Assembly: GCF_009650215.1 (NCBI RefSeq)
Contig: NZ_CP045851.1
Span: 186,001 to 250,000 of the forward strand
Source: Actinomarinicola tropica
GTDB lineage: Bacteria; Actinomycetota; Acidimicrobiia; Acidimicrobiales; SKKL01
Direction: 5' to 3'
Length of the DNA stretch: 64,000 nucleotides
A program made the translations under genes and the position numbers. Of this stretch, positions 15,699-23,648 are shown piece after piece; positions within the stretch are counted from its first letter, which is position 1, and each line of letters starts with the position of its first letter. The notes beneath the pieces were generated by a model that made no database searches, was not told the DNA's origin, and saw only the letters and a list, made by a program, of their open reading frames with translations.

Positions 15699-15730
15699 AC
15701 GGCCCCCGCCTCGGAGGAGGCAGGGGCCGT
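15699..15730. terminator. Bidirectional intrinsic terminator between hemL and the cytochrome c gene
   Basis: ACGGCCCCCGCCTC and GAGGCAGGGGCCGT pair over 13 of 14 positions around a GGAG loop, between two convergent genes. There is no T-tract, as is usual in very GC-rich actinobacteria. Confidence 0.75.
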
Positions 15731-15756
15731 CGCGACGATCGGTGGGGCGGGTGCGG

Positions 15757-16530
15757 CTACTCGCCGGCCGCGACGCCCTCGAGCTCGAGCTCGGGGAGCG
15801 GGCCCTCCTCGGGCAGCTCCTCGCCGCTGGCCTCGAGCGCCTCGATGTACGCGAGCAGCTCGGACTCCTCGGGCAGCTCGCCGCCGAACTCGACGCGGGT
15901 GTAGAGCACGACCTCGAGCAGCTCGAGCCGGCTGAGCGCCCCGCCGTAGGCCTGCCCCTGCGGGGGCATGTTGCCGAAGCTGCCGCCGACGTGGGCGCCG
16001 CCCGGGCGGTCGGGGTCGCCGTACACCTCGCCCTGGAAGCCGGCGGTGCCCTGGGCGACGAACTCCACCTGATCGCGCCAGTCCGGGAAGGTGAGGAGGA
16101 CCTCGCCGCCGCTCAGCTGGCGGCCGGTGGCGCCACCGCCGGTGGGACCGTGGCAGCCGGCGCAGCTGGCGTAGAGCTCCTCGCCCGCCGTGAGGGGCCC
16201 GCCCTCGACCGGCGGTTGCTCGAGCGTGCCGACGTAGACGGGGATCCAGAAGATGAGGCCGGCGAGCACGGGCACGGCCCACACGGGGATGCGCTTCCGG
16301 CGCTGGGCGGCCTCGATGTAGTGGGGGACCGGCTCGGGTGCCGCCGGTTCGGGCTCGACGGCGGCGGCCGCGGCGGGTGCCGGGGTGGCGGCGGCCGCGG
16401 GCTCGACGGCCGAGCTCTCGGCGGCCGCGGGGGCGGCGGACTCACCCGCGCCCTCATCGCCGCCACCGAGCCCGAGGGCGGCGCGGCGGTCGCGTGAGCG
16501 CTTCAGCAGGTGCTCGGGAATCTCGGTCAA
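15757..16530 (-). CDS. Membrane-anchored monoheme cytochrome c
   Basis: This 257-residue protein has a cytoplasmic, Ala/Pro/Glu-rich N-terminus of about 80 residues, one transmembrane helix (81-101) and a periplasmic cytochrome c domain. Heme attaches at CAGCH (123-127), with Met188 in GNMPPQG as likely axial ligand. The N-terminus IPEHLLKRSR (4-13) recurs in the subunit IV-like protein of the divergent operon. The TTG start at 16530 is chosen because GGAGG lies 5 nt upstream and the shared motif begins there; longer versions lack support. It is a candidate electron acceptor of the b6f-like complex. Confidence 0.85.
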   Translation of the reverse strand: MTEIPEHLLKRSRDRRAALGLGGGDEGAGESAAPAAAESSAVEPAAAATPAPAAAAAVEPEPAAPEPVPHYIEAAQRRKRIPVWAVPVLAGLIFWIPVYVGTLEQPPVEGGPLTAGEELYASCAGCHGPTGGGATGRQLSGGEVLLTFPDWRDQVEFVAQGTAGFQGEVYGDPDRPGGAHVGGSFGNMPPQGQAYGGALSRLELLEVVLYTRVEFGGELPEESELLAYIEALEASGEELPEEGPLPELELEGVAAGE

Positions 16531-16748
16531 CAGGTCCTCCGCAGGCGATCGTTCCCGGCGGCGCGCCCACGGCGACGCGACCGGTCGGCGCCACTCTACG
16601 CGGATGCGCGACCCGCCAGCCAAGCCGGCGAGACCCCCGTCCCCGGCGCCTCCGAGGCGGTGCACAGGGGCGATGCGCCGATGTGCTTCCCGCGAACCCC
16701 CCGTGCTAGACCGTCCGGTGCCCTACAGGTTGACCCTGCCCGCACGGC

Positions 16749-16771
16749 TAGGGTTGTGAGTGGTTTCACGA
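16749..16771 (+). promoter_or_regulatory. Promoter element and Rex-like operator of the cytochrome b/complex I operon
   Basis: TTGTGAGTGGTTTCACGA (16754-16771) matches TTGTGAA-N4-TTCACAA at 12 of 14 defined positions, the best Rex-like box in the window. It directly follows a -10-like TAGGGT (16749-16754), so it would sit on the transcription start. AGGAGG (16771-16776) is the ribosome-binding site for the GTG at 16787. The rest of the 256-nt gap between the divergent genes shows nothing else clear. Confidence 0.72.
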
Positions 16772-16786
16772 GGAGGTGTCCGCCCG

Positions 16787-17212
16787 GTGGTTGCGTTCGT
16801 GGTCTCGATCCTGATCGCGGTGGTGTTGACGGCGGCGATCTTCCCCTACATGAAGCGCCGGCCGGTCGGCACGCCGCTCACCTGGGGCGAGGCGATGTTC
16901 GCCGCGGTCTACGTCTTCTTCATCCTGTTCTGGATCTACGGCGTCGTCCCCCACCAGTGGCTGATGCTCGCCGACAACGAGTGGGGCTGGCGCCCCGACG
17001 CCCTCGTGCTCGGCCCGGGCAGCGAGACCGCCACCTGGCTGCCCCTCACCTTCACCAAGGAGACCTTCCGCGACCTCATCGCGGTGGTCATCTACGGCAT
17101 CGCCCTCGTCGCCAACGTCGTCGTATGGATGATGTGGCAGAACCGGGGCAAGACCACGGCGCCCGAGGTCGAGACCTCCCGCTACGGCCGTCCTCTCGTG
17201 AAGGGAGCCTGA
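16787..17212 (+). CDS. Small integral membrane protein, first gene of the cytochrome b operon
   Basis: This 141-residue protein has three hydrophobic segments: residues 2-21, one around VYVFFILFWIYGVV, and one around IAVVIYGIALVANVVVWMMW. Conserved-looking polar features include PHQW and WGWRPDA between spans 2 and 3. I do not recognise a family. The start is a GTG 10 nt after AGGAGG. It leads an operon of redox subunits, so it is probably an accessory subunit or assembly factor of the b6f-like complex. This is inference from position only. Confidence 0.8.
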   Translation: MVAFVVSILIAVVLTAAIFPYMKRRPVGTPLTWGEAMFAAVYVFFILFWIYGVVPHQWLMLADNEWGWRPDALVLGPGSETATWLPLTFTKETFRDLIAVVIYGIALVANVVVWMMWQNRGKTTAPEVETSRYGRPLVKGA

Positions 17213-17213
17213 C

Positions 17214-17630
17214 GTGGCCAAGACCGACGCCAACCCGCCGATGCCGGTCTTCCGGGACGACTACGTCCTCCAGGAGGTCGACGCCGCCTGGCTCTCGAAG
17301 GCCGTCAAGCCGAAGCAGTTCATCCACATCGACCAGTCCGAGTGCATCATGTGCGAGGGCTGCGTCGACATCTGCCCGTGGAAGTGCATCCACATGGTGC
17401 AGACCTCGGCGATCGACGAGGCCGTCGGCACCGAGCTGCCCGGCACCGACCCGAGCGACCACGTGATCTTCACCATCGACGACGACGTGTGCACCCGCTG
17501 CGCGCTGTGCGTCGACCGGTGCCCGACCGGGGTCATCATCCTCGGTCGCATCGGTGACCCCGACCCCAACGGCGATCCCCACCAGCGCACCAACACCCAT
17601 GGCTACGGCTACGGGATGCGGCTGGGCTGA
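17214..17630 (+). CDS. 2[4Fe-4S] ferredoxin encoded in the cytochrome b operon
   Basis: This 138-residue cytosolic protein has two 4Fe-4S motifs: CIMCEGCVDICP (Cys44, 47, 50, 54) and CTRCALCVDRCP (Cys93, 96, 99, 103). A 40-residue spacer separates them, and extensions flank both ends. It lacks a signal peptide, so it acts on the cytoplasmic side. The gene begins 1 nt after the preceding stop and precedes cytochrome b. A dedicated ferredoxin inside a quinol:cytochrome c operon is unusual; it could be a peripheral subunit or an electron donor to the EFG-less complex I. Confidence 0.88.
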   Translation: MAKTDANPPMPVFRDDYVLQEVDAAWLSKAVKPKQFIHIDQSECIMCEGCVDICPWKCIHMVQTSAIDEAVGTELPGTDPSDHVIFTIDDDVCTRCALCVDRCPTGVIILGRIGDPDPNGDPHQRTNTHGYGYGMRLG

Positions 17631-17663
17631 GCGACACGGAACGAGTGAGGGAGTAACCGCCCA

Positions 17664-18425
17664 GTGGCGACCTCGATGCAGGACAAGGTGACCGAGCTGA
17701 CCGACCGGGTCCAGGGTTCCCAGGCGTGGAACTCGATCTTCCGGCCCGGGTCGATCTTCCGGAAGGGCTACTCGGACAGCCCCAGGAACCGGTCCTACGT
17801 GATCATGAACAGCGTGCTGTACCACCTCCACCCGGTGAAGGTGAAGCGGCACGCGGTCAAGGTGAGCTACACGCTCTGCCTCGGCGGCCTCAGCTTCTTC
17901 CTCTTCATCCTGCTGACGGTCACCGGCATCTTCCTGATGTTCTTCTACCGCCCCGAGGCGGCCCAGGCCTGGGACGACATGTACGCCCTCCAGACCTCGG
18001 TCACCTTCGGCCTGCTCGTGCGGAACATGCACCGGTGGGGCGCCCACCTGATGGTGCTCTCGGTGTTCCTCCACATGGCGCGGGTCTTCTACCACGGGGC
18101 CTACAAGCCGCCGCGGGAGTTCAACTGGGTGATCGGCGTGATCCTCCTCACGCTCACCCTGCTGCTGTCCTTCACCGGCTACCTGCTCCCGTGGGACCAG
18201 CTCGCCCTCTGGGCGGTCACCGTGGGCACGAACATGATGGGCTACACGCCGGTGTTCGGTGACCAGGTCCGCTTCGTGCTCCTCGGCGGCGCCGAGATCG
18301 GATCGGACACCCTCGTGCGGTGGTACGTGCTGCACGTGCTGATGCTGCCGTTCGTGATCGTCATCTTCATGGCGATCCACTTCTGGCGGGTGCGCAAGGA
18401 CGGAGGCATCTCGGGCCCGCTCTAG
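17664..18425 (+). CDS. Cytochrome b6-like subunit (N-terminal half of cytochrome b)
   Basis: This 253-residue protein has four transmembrane helices and binds hemes bL and bH. Ligand histidines are His123 and His137 (helix B) and His224 and His239 (helix D). The 14-residue interval in helix D is the b6f type, and the C-terminus [10 protein letters not shown] closely resembles plant/cyanobacterial b6. Cys72 in TLCLGG aligns with the cysteine that binds heme ci/cn in b6f complexes. The split b gene differs from the fused QcrB usual in Actinobacteria. GTG start. Confidence 0.9.
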   Translation: MATSMQDKVTELTDRVQGSQAWNSIFRPGSIFRKGYSDSPRNRSYVIMNSVLYHLHPVKVKRHAVKVSYTLCLGGLSFFLFILLTVTGIFLMFFYRPEAAQAWDDMYALQTSVTFGLLVRNMHRWGAHLMVLSVFLHMARVFYHGAYKPPREFNWVIGVILLTLTLLLSFTGYLLPWDQLALWAVTVGTNMMGYTPVFGDQVRFVLLGGAEIGSDTLVRWYVLHVLMLPFVIVIFMAIHFWRVRKDGGISGPL

Positions 18426-18446
18426 GCCGTCCGGGAGAGAGAGTCG

Positions 18447-19259
18447 ATGACAGAGATCCCCGAGCACCTTCGCAAGCGGGCCGAGGAGGCCCGCAAGAAG
18501 GCCGAAGCCAAGAAGGCCGGTGGTGGCGACGCTGCGCCGGCCGCCGAGGGCGCGCCCGCCGACGCCGGCGCGGCCCCCGCGGCGTCGGCCGGTGACAGCC
18601 GCATCCCCGCCCACCTGCTCGAGCGCAGCCGGGCCGCCAAGGAGCGCGCCGCCGGTGGTGGCGCTGCAGGCGGCGGCGCGGTCGCGACGGCCGAGGCCCC
18701 GGCCGCCGGCGCAGGCGGCGGTGGCGTGGCCACGGCGCCGGCTCCGGTCGCCACCGGTCCCGGCGGGCACACCCAGCGCCTCCTCACCGTCGTCAAGTCC
18801 GGCTCCATCCAGGACGTCAAGGCCACCCCGCAGGACAAGGTCCACACCTGGCCCCACCTGCTGGCGGTCGAGTTCGTCGCCGCCCTGGCCCTCACGGCCT
18901 TCCTCTTCGTCTTCTCGGTGTTCGTCAACGCCCCGCTGCTCACGCTGGCGAACCCGAACCAGACGCCGAACCCCTCCAAGGCCCCGTGGTACTTCCTCGG
19001 CCTCCAGGAGCTCCTCGCCATGTTCCACCCGATGGTGGCCGGCGTGACCATCCCCGGTGTCGGCATCTTCTTGCTGATCCTCGCCCCCTACATCGACCAG
19101 AACCCGAGCAACAAGCCGGAGGACCGCAAGTTCGCGGTCTCCATCTTCACCATGTTCCTCATGTTCTGGGCGGTTCTCACCATGATCGGCTCATTCTTCC
19201 GAGGCCCGGGCTTCAACTTCGTGTTCCCGTGGTCCGAAGGCCTCTTCTTCGAGCTGTGA
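18447..19259 (+). CDS. Subunit IV-like protein (C-terminal half of cytochrome b) with disordered N-terminus
   Basis: This 270-residue protein carries the C-terminal half of cytochrome b, with about three transmembrane helices from residue 133. The quinol-oxidation motif PEWY is replaced by APWY (179-182), so the catalytic Glu is absent. The first 130 residues are low complexity and contain two copies of a short motif: EIPEHLRKRA (3-12) and IPAHLLERSR (53-62). The cytochrome c at 16530 shares the motif. It works with the b6-like subunit, from which it is 21 nt away. Confidence 0.88.
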   Translation: MTEIPEHLRKRAEEARKKAEAKKAGGGDAAPAAEGAPADAGAAPAASAGDSRIPAHLLERSRAAKERAAGGGAAGGGAVATAEAPAAGAGGGGVATAPAPVATGPGGHTQRLLTVVKSGSIQDVKATPQDKVHTWPHLLAVEFVAALALTAFLFVFSVFVNAPLLTLANPNQTPNPSKAPWYFLGLQELLAMFHPMVAGVTIPGVGIFLLILAPYIDQNPSNKPEDRKFAVSIFTMFLMFWAVLTMIGSFFRGPGFNFVFPWSEGLFFEL

Positions 19260-19272
19260 TCGGAGGCTCCCG

Positions 19273-20136
19273 ATGAACCCAGCCATCGTCATCGCCATCG
19301 TTGCCCTCGTCGTCCTCGCCGGCGTCGGTGTCATCGCCGCCGCCCGGCGTCGCGACACCGACCTCGCGGTCGGCGAGCTGTCCCGGGAGACGCTCAGGCG
19401 CGACCGCGACCGCCAGCGGCGCACCCGCGACGCCGAGACCTCGGCCGAGGTGGCGCGCGGCCGCAGCTACGAGACCGCCGCCACCGCCCCCTCGACCGAG
19501 ATCGAGAAGGTCGAGTCCGCCCCGCCGGTGGCATGGACGCCGCCGGACGACGAGATGGTCGGCGTCAGCCGCCGGCAGTTCTTCAACCGCAGCATCGTCG
19601 GCTTCATGATCCTCGGCATCTCCGGCTTCGGCACCGCCGCCATCTCCTTCCTGTGGCCGTCGGGCAGCGGCGGCTTCGGCTCCCGCATCAACTTCGGCAA
19701 CGTCGACGAGCTCAAGTCCGAGATCCAGGCGAACAACGGCTTCCTCTACCGGCCCGAGGGTCGCCTGTGGATCACCGAGTACCCGGCGTCGGCCCTCCCC
19801 AAGGCCGAGTCCGTCTACTCGCCGCCCGAGCTCGCCGGCATGGAGGCCGGGCTGATCGCCCTCTGGCAGACCTGCCCGCACCTCGGTTGCCGCGTCCCCG
19901 AGTGCGCCACCTCGCAGTGGTTCGAGTGCGGCTGCCACGGCTCGCAGTACAACCAGGTCGGCGAGTACAAGGGCGGCCCCGCCCCTCGCGGCATGGACCG
20001 GTTCGCCATGGCCGTCGAGGGCGGCAACTTCGTCGTCGACACCGGCACGATCATCCAGGGCCCGCCGCTCGGCACGAACACCACCGGCCAGGAGGCCGAG
20101 GGCCCGAACTGCGTCGGCGCCGCGGGCGGCCACTGA
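19273..20136 (+). CDS. Rieske 2Fe-2S protein of the cytochrome b complex
   Basis: This 287-residue protein has a first hydrophobic segment (3-23), a charged cytoplasmic stretch, then a twin-arginine signal SRRQFF (99-104) before a membrane anchor. The periplasmic Rieske domain has CPHLGC (201-206) and CGCHGS (219-224). Ligands would be Cys201, His203, Cys219 and His222, with Cys206 and Cys221 as the disulfide. An additional Cys211 lies between the boxes. It carries electrons from quinol to cytochrome c. Two N-terminal spans resemble actinobacterial QcrA, which has three. Confidence 0.92.
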   Translation: MNPAIVIAIVALVVLAGVGVIAAARRRDTDLAVGELSRETLRRDRDRQRRTRDAETSAEVARGRSYETAATAPSTEIEKVESAPPVAWTPPDDEMVGVSRRQFFNRSIVGFMILGISGFGTAAISFLWPSGSGGFGSRINFGNVDELKSEIQANNGFLYRPEGRLWITEYPASALPKAESVYSPPELAGMEAGLIALWQTCPHLGCRVPECATSQWFECGCHGSQYNQVGEYKGGPAPRGMDRFAMAVEGGNFVVDTGTIIQGPPLGTNTTGQEAEGPNCVGAAGGH

Positions 20137-20139
20137 TCA

Positions 20140-21204
20140 ATGGAGAAGCTGAACGTGCTCGAACCTGTCGCGGGAGCGGTGCTGGCCAACACCCAGCGCA
20201 CCGTGGGCATGGTCATCGTCGTGCTGCTCGCCGTCGGCGGCGTGGTGCTGCTGTGGTTCAACAGCCGCGCCGCCCGGCCCGAGCTCGGTAGCGAGATCGA
20301 GCTCGCACCGAACCGCAAGGCGTATTACCCCGACGAGGAGCTCGAGGGGCGGGTCCTCGACCGCGTCCTGCTCATGGCCCTCGCCCTCATCGCGCTGATC
20401 GCCGTCGGCCTCCCGCTCTACGCCCTGGCCGAGCCGGGCCGCCAGGAGAACGCCATCCGCTACTTCGAGAGCGACACCGGCGTGTTCGCCAACCGCGGCG
20501 CCGGCCTGTACGCCCCGTCGGAGGCCGGTGGCCTCGGCTGCGCCGACTGCCACGGCGCCAACGGCGGCGGCGGCGTCCGGAGCCACATCCTGCTCGACTC
20601 CGACGGCGAGTTCGTGGCCCAGGTCCAGTGGCAGGCGCCGGCGCTCAACTCGGTCACCCTGCGCTACGACGACGACGAGATCCGCGACATCCTCAACTAC
20701 GGCCGGCCCGGCACGCCGATGGCCGCGTGGGGCACGCCGGGTGGCGGTCCGCTGACCACCCAGCAGGTCGACAACCTCGTCGACTACCTCCACGTCATCG
20801 CCGTCGAGCCCGAGGAGCTCCAGGCCCAGGTCACCGCGGAGATCGACCGGTCCCTCGAGGAGGGCGAGTTCGCCAGCCTCGGCGAGGCGGTCTTCAACTA
20901 CGGGCAGTTCAGCGGCGCCGACTCCGGCACCTACTCCTGCGCCCGTTGCCACACGATGGGCTGGTCCTACGGCGATCCGCAGGCGTCCGGCGGTGGCGGC
21001 ACCATCGGCTTCTCGCTGCGGGACGGCGCGACGTTGCGTCGCTTCCCCTCGGCAGAGGAGCACGCGCAGTTCATCGCCGACGGTTCCGAGTTCGGCATCG
21101 GCTACGGCGTGAACGGACAGGGGAGCGGTCGCATGCCCGGCTTCGGCCAGACGCTGACCCCGCAGCAGATCGAGGCAGTCGTCGAGTACGAGCGGGGGTT
21201 GTAG
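20140..21204 (+). CDS. Membrane-anchored diheme cytochrome c
   Basis: This 354-residue protein has two N-terminal membrane segments (about 20-41 and 75-96) and two class I cytochrome c domains. Hemes attach at CADCH (134-138) and CARCH (267-271). Likely Met ligands are in GTPMAAWG and GRMPGFG. It probably replaces cytochrome c1/QcrC as acceptor from the Rieske centre. The ATG follows the Rieske stop by 3 nt. Unlike typical QcrC, the soluble domains follow the membrane anchors. Confidence 0.9.
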   Translation: MEKLNVLEPVAGAVLANTQRTVGMVIVVLLAVGGVVLLWFNSRAARPELGSEIELAPNRKAYYPDEELEGRVLDRVLLMALALIALIAVGLPLYALAEPGRQENAIRYFESDTGVFANRGAGLYAPSEAGGLGCADCHGANGGGGVRSHILLDSDGEFVAQVQWQAPALNSVTLRYDDDEIRDILNYGRPGTPMAAWGTPGGGPLTTQQVDNLVDYLHVIAVEPEELQAQVTAEIDRSLEEGEFASLGEAVFNYGQFSGADSGTYSCARCHTMGWSYGDPQASGGGGTIGFSLRDGATLRRFPSAEEHAQFIADGSEFGIGYGVNGQGSGRMPGFGQTLTPQQIEAVVEYERGL

Positions 21205-22005
21205 GTGTCCGATCTGTTCGAGCTCACCATCGCGGCGATCTCGTGGGAGCCGCAGATCCGCGGCATGCTCGCGGTCCTCATCGGCTTCGTCGTCCTCTGC
21301 GGCTCGGTCTACCTGCTGCTCGCCACCAACAGCGGCGTGCGCACCGGCCTGCTCCTCGCCATCGCCGGCCTCTTCGGCTGGATGTCCATCATGGGCATCA
21401 TCTGGTGGATGTACGGCATCGGCTGGGTGGGCGACGCCCCGTCGTGGCAGGCGTCCGAGATCAACTGGGGCGAACCCGAGCGGGCCGTCACCGAGGTGCT
21501 CCAGGAGGATCCCTCGCTCGAGGACTGGGAGCTGATCGCCCAGGACGACCCGGCCTTCGGCGAGCTCCAGGCCGCGGCCACCGACACCCTCACCGAGGCC
21601 GGCTCCTTCGAGTCGCCCGCCGACTTCATCATCCTCGACGCCCACGAGACGGGCGGGAAGCCCGATCGCGAGAGCGACAGCGTCGTCGATCGGGTCACGA
21701 ACCGCGTCACCAACACCCTGCGCATCACCCACCCCACCCACTACGCGGTGGTGCGGGTCCAGCAGGTCATCGACCAGGGCGAGCCCGGTCCCGGCGAGGC
21801 GCCGCCCACGCCCGAGGCCGACACCACCCAGCCCGTGGTCCACCTCGTCCTCATCCGCGACATCGGCAACCTCCGCCTCCTCCCCGCGGTGTTCACGTTC
21901 TTCTCCATGGTGGTGTTCGGCATCACCGCCAACGCGCTGCACCGCCGGGACAAGATGGAGGCCGAGAACCGGGCGCGGACCGAACCCGTGACCGCGGGGG
22001 TCTGA
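21205..22005 (+). CDS. Uncharacterised membrane protein between the cytochrome b module and nuoA
   Basis: This 266-residue protein has two or three N-terminal hydrophobic segments (about 20-39, 45-72), a hydrophilic middle of about 150 residues rich in Asp/Glu, and a C-terminal span near LRLLPAVFTFFSMVVFGI. No cofactor motif is visible and I recognise no family. The GTG starts directly after the cytochrome c stop, and nuoA begins 4 nt after its end, so it bridges both complexes in one transcript. A role in supercomplex formation or assembly is a guess. Confidence 0.8.
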   Translation: MSDLFELTIAAISWEPQIRGMLAVLIGFVVLCGSVYLLLATNSGVRTGLLLAIAGLFGWMSIMGIIWWMYGIGWVGDAPSWQASEINWGEPERAVTEVLQEDPSLEDWELIAQDDPAFGELQAAATDTLTEAGSFESPADFIILDAHETGGKPDRESDSVVDRVTNRVTNTLRITHPTHYAVVRVQQVIDQGEPGPGEAPPTPEADTTQPVVHLVLIRDIGNLRLLPAVFTFFSMVVFGITANALHRRDKMEAENRARTEPVTAGV

Positions 22006-22009
22006 CGCG

Positions 22010-22465
22010 GTGGGTCAGTACCTGCCGCTCGTCGCCATCGGGGTCCTGGCGGCCCTGTTCGGGTTCGTCAACGTGTTCATGTCGCGGATGCTCAACCCGC
22101 CGCGTCCCTACCCGGCGCAGGAGTCCCCCTACGAGAGCGGCATCGTCCCCCAGCGGGACACGCCCGAGCGCTTCCCGGTCCGCTTCTACCTGATCGCCAT
22201 GATCTTCGTGGTGTTCGACATCGAGGTCGTGTTCCTGTACCCGTTCGCCACGGTCTTCCGGGAGCTCTCGCTGTTCGGCATCGTCGCCATCGTGATCTTC
22301 GCCGCCGCGGTGTTCGAGTCGTTCGTGTACCTGCTCAGCAAGGGCGCCCTCGACTGGGGCCCGCTGCGGGTCGAGAAGGCGTCGGAGGTCGTCGACCCGG
22401 GCAGGACCTCCACCAGCACGATCCGCAAGGTCGGCCTCGACGGTCGGACCACGGAGGTGGCGTGA
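22010..22465 (+). CDS. nuoA: NADH-quinone oxidoreductase subunit A (complex I, copy 1)
   Basis: This 151-residue membrane subunit has three helices. The TM1-TM2 loop has the family block [10 protein letters not shown], and [20 protein letters not shown] carries the conserved acidic pair of helix 2. A 30-residue C-terminal tail is longer than usual. GTG start. First subunit of the complete 14-gene set; its stop overlaps nuoB. Confidence 0.94.
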   Translation: MGQYLPLVAIGVLAALFGFVNVFMSRMLNPPRPYPAQESPYESGIVPQRDTPERFPVRFYLIAMIFVVFDIEVVFLYPFATVFRELSLFGIVAIVIFAAAVFESFVYLLSKGALDWGPLRVEKASEVVDPGRTSTSTIRKVGLDGRTTEVA

Positions 22466-23049
22466 TGGCCACGGCCGGAAGGTTCCGCGAGCAAGGGCTC
22501 GCCGGGCTCCAGCACAACTTCATCACCGGCAAGCTCGAGGACCTCATCCAGTGGTCCCGGGCCCGCAGCTCCTGGCCGGCCCAGTTCGGCCTGGCGTGCT
22601 GCGCCATCGAGATGATGGCCGCCGGCGGTCCGCACTACGACCTCGCCCGCTACGGCATGGAGGTCTTCCGGGCCTCCCCCCGCCAGGCCGACGTGATGAT
22701 CGTCGCCGGGCGGGTGTCGCAGAAGATGGCGCCGGTCCTTCGTCAGATCTACGACCAGATGCTCGAGCCCAAGTGGGTCATCTCGATGGGCGTGTGCGCC
22801 TCGAGCGGCGGCATGTTCAACAACTACGCCATCGTGCAGGGCGTCGACCAGGTCGTGCCGGTCGACGTCTACGCCCCGGGCTGCCCACCCGGGCCCGAGA
22901 CCTTGATGCACGCCATCCTCACGATGCACGGCCAGATCCAGAGCGGCGAGATCTTCCGCCGCCGCGAGGAGTCCGGCGCCGGCGCGGGGATCCACGTCGA
23001 CCAGCGCGACGGCCAGGCCGACGCCGCCGTCAGCCTCGGGAGGCGCTGA
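22465..23049 (+). CDS. nuoB: NADH-quinone oxidoreductase subunit B (copy 1)
   Basis: This 194-residue peripheral-arm subunit holds cluster N2, the last iron-sulfur centre before quinone. Ligands are the tandem Cys45-Cys46 (GLACCAIEM), Cys111 (SMGVCASSG) and Cys140 (YAPGCPPGP). ATG 22465 overlaps the nuoA stop as TGATG; an in-frame GTG lies one codon upstream. The C-terminus is about 30 residues longer than in copy 2. Confidence 0.95.
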   Translation: MATAGRFREQGLAGLQHNFITGKLEDLIQWSRARSSWPAQFGLACCAIEMMAAGGPHYDLARYGMEVFRASPRQADVMIVAGRVSQKMAPVLRQIYDQMLEPKWVISMGVCASSGGMFNNYAIVQGVDQVVPVDVYAPGCPPGPETLMHAILTMHGQIQSGEIFRRREESGAGAGIHVDQRDGQADAAVSLGRR

Positions 23050-23050
23050 C

Positions 23051-23605
23051 GTGACCGACGAGAACCTCACCACCGACGACACCGATCCCGACGAGCCCAC
23101 CGACACCGCGGAGGACGACCCGGGCCCCGAGCTGCTCCACGGCGTCCCGGTCACCCGGCCGCGAGGCGAGACCGTCCTGCACCCGAGCCGCGAGGAGTAC
23201 CACGACCTCGTGGCCGCGCTGCTCGACGAGGGCTACCTCATGTGCATCGACGTCACCGCCGCCGACTACCTCCGGCACCCCGGACGCACCGACCTCCCCG
23301 CCGGCGTCGAGCCGCAGCGCTTCGAGCTGGTGGTGGGGCTCATCAACAACGTCGAGCAGGCCCGGATCCGCCTGCGGGTCCAGGTGCCCGAGGATGACCC
23401 GACCGTCCCCACCCTCTTCGACCTCCACCCGGGCACCGAGGCCCTCGAGCGCGAGGTCTTCGACATGTTCGGGATCACCTTCGAGGGCCACCCCGACCTC
23501 ACCCGCATCCTCATGCCCGAGGACTGGGAGGGCCACCCGCTGCGCCGCGACTACGCCGTCGGGCGCATCCCCGTGCAGTTCAAGGGCGCACCGGCGCCCC
23601 GCTGA
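23051..23605 (+). CDS. nuoC: NADH-quinone oxidoreductase subunit C (copy 1)
   Basis: This 184-residue 30-kDa subunit links NuoB and NuoD. The acidic N-terminus is followed by the family core with [20 protein letters not shown] and the signature EDWEGHPLRRDY near the C-terminus. GTG start 1 nt after nuoB. It is a separate gene, not a nuoCD fusion. Confidence 0.94.
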   Translation: MTDENLTTDDTDPDEPTDTAEDDPGPELLHGVPVTRPRGETVLHPSREEYHDLVAALLDEGYLMCIDVTAADYLRHPGRTDLPAGVEPQRFELVVGLINNVEQARIRLRVQVPEDDPTVPTLFDLHPGTEALEREVFDMFGITFEGHPDLTRILMPEDWEGHPLRRDYAVGRIPVQFKGAPAPR

Positions 23606-23648
23606 GCGTCACCGCGCTCCGTCCCGACCCCTGACCCCACCGGACCTC

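Noticed and set aside
15757-16665. Longer cytochrome c starting at 16665
   Set aside because: The added N-terminus is Arg/Pro-rich without support. The TTG at 16530 has GGAGG at good spacing and starts at the motif shared with the subunit IV-like protein.
16730-16735. TTGACC as -35 for the cytochrome b operon
   Set aside because: Only 13 bp separate it from TAGGGT, too short for a normal sigma-70 promoter. I kept only the -10 and the Rex-like box.
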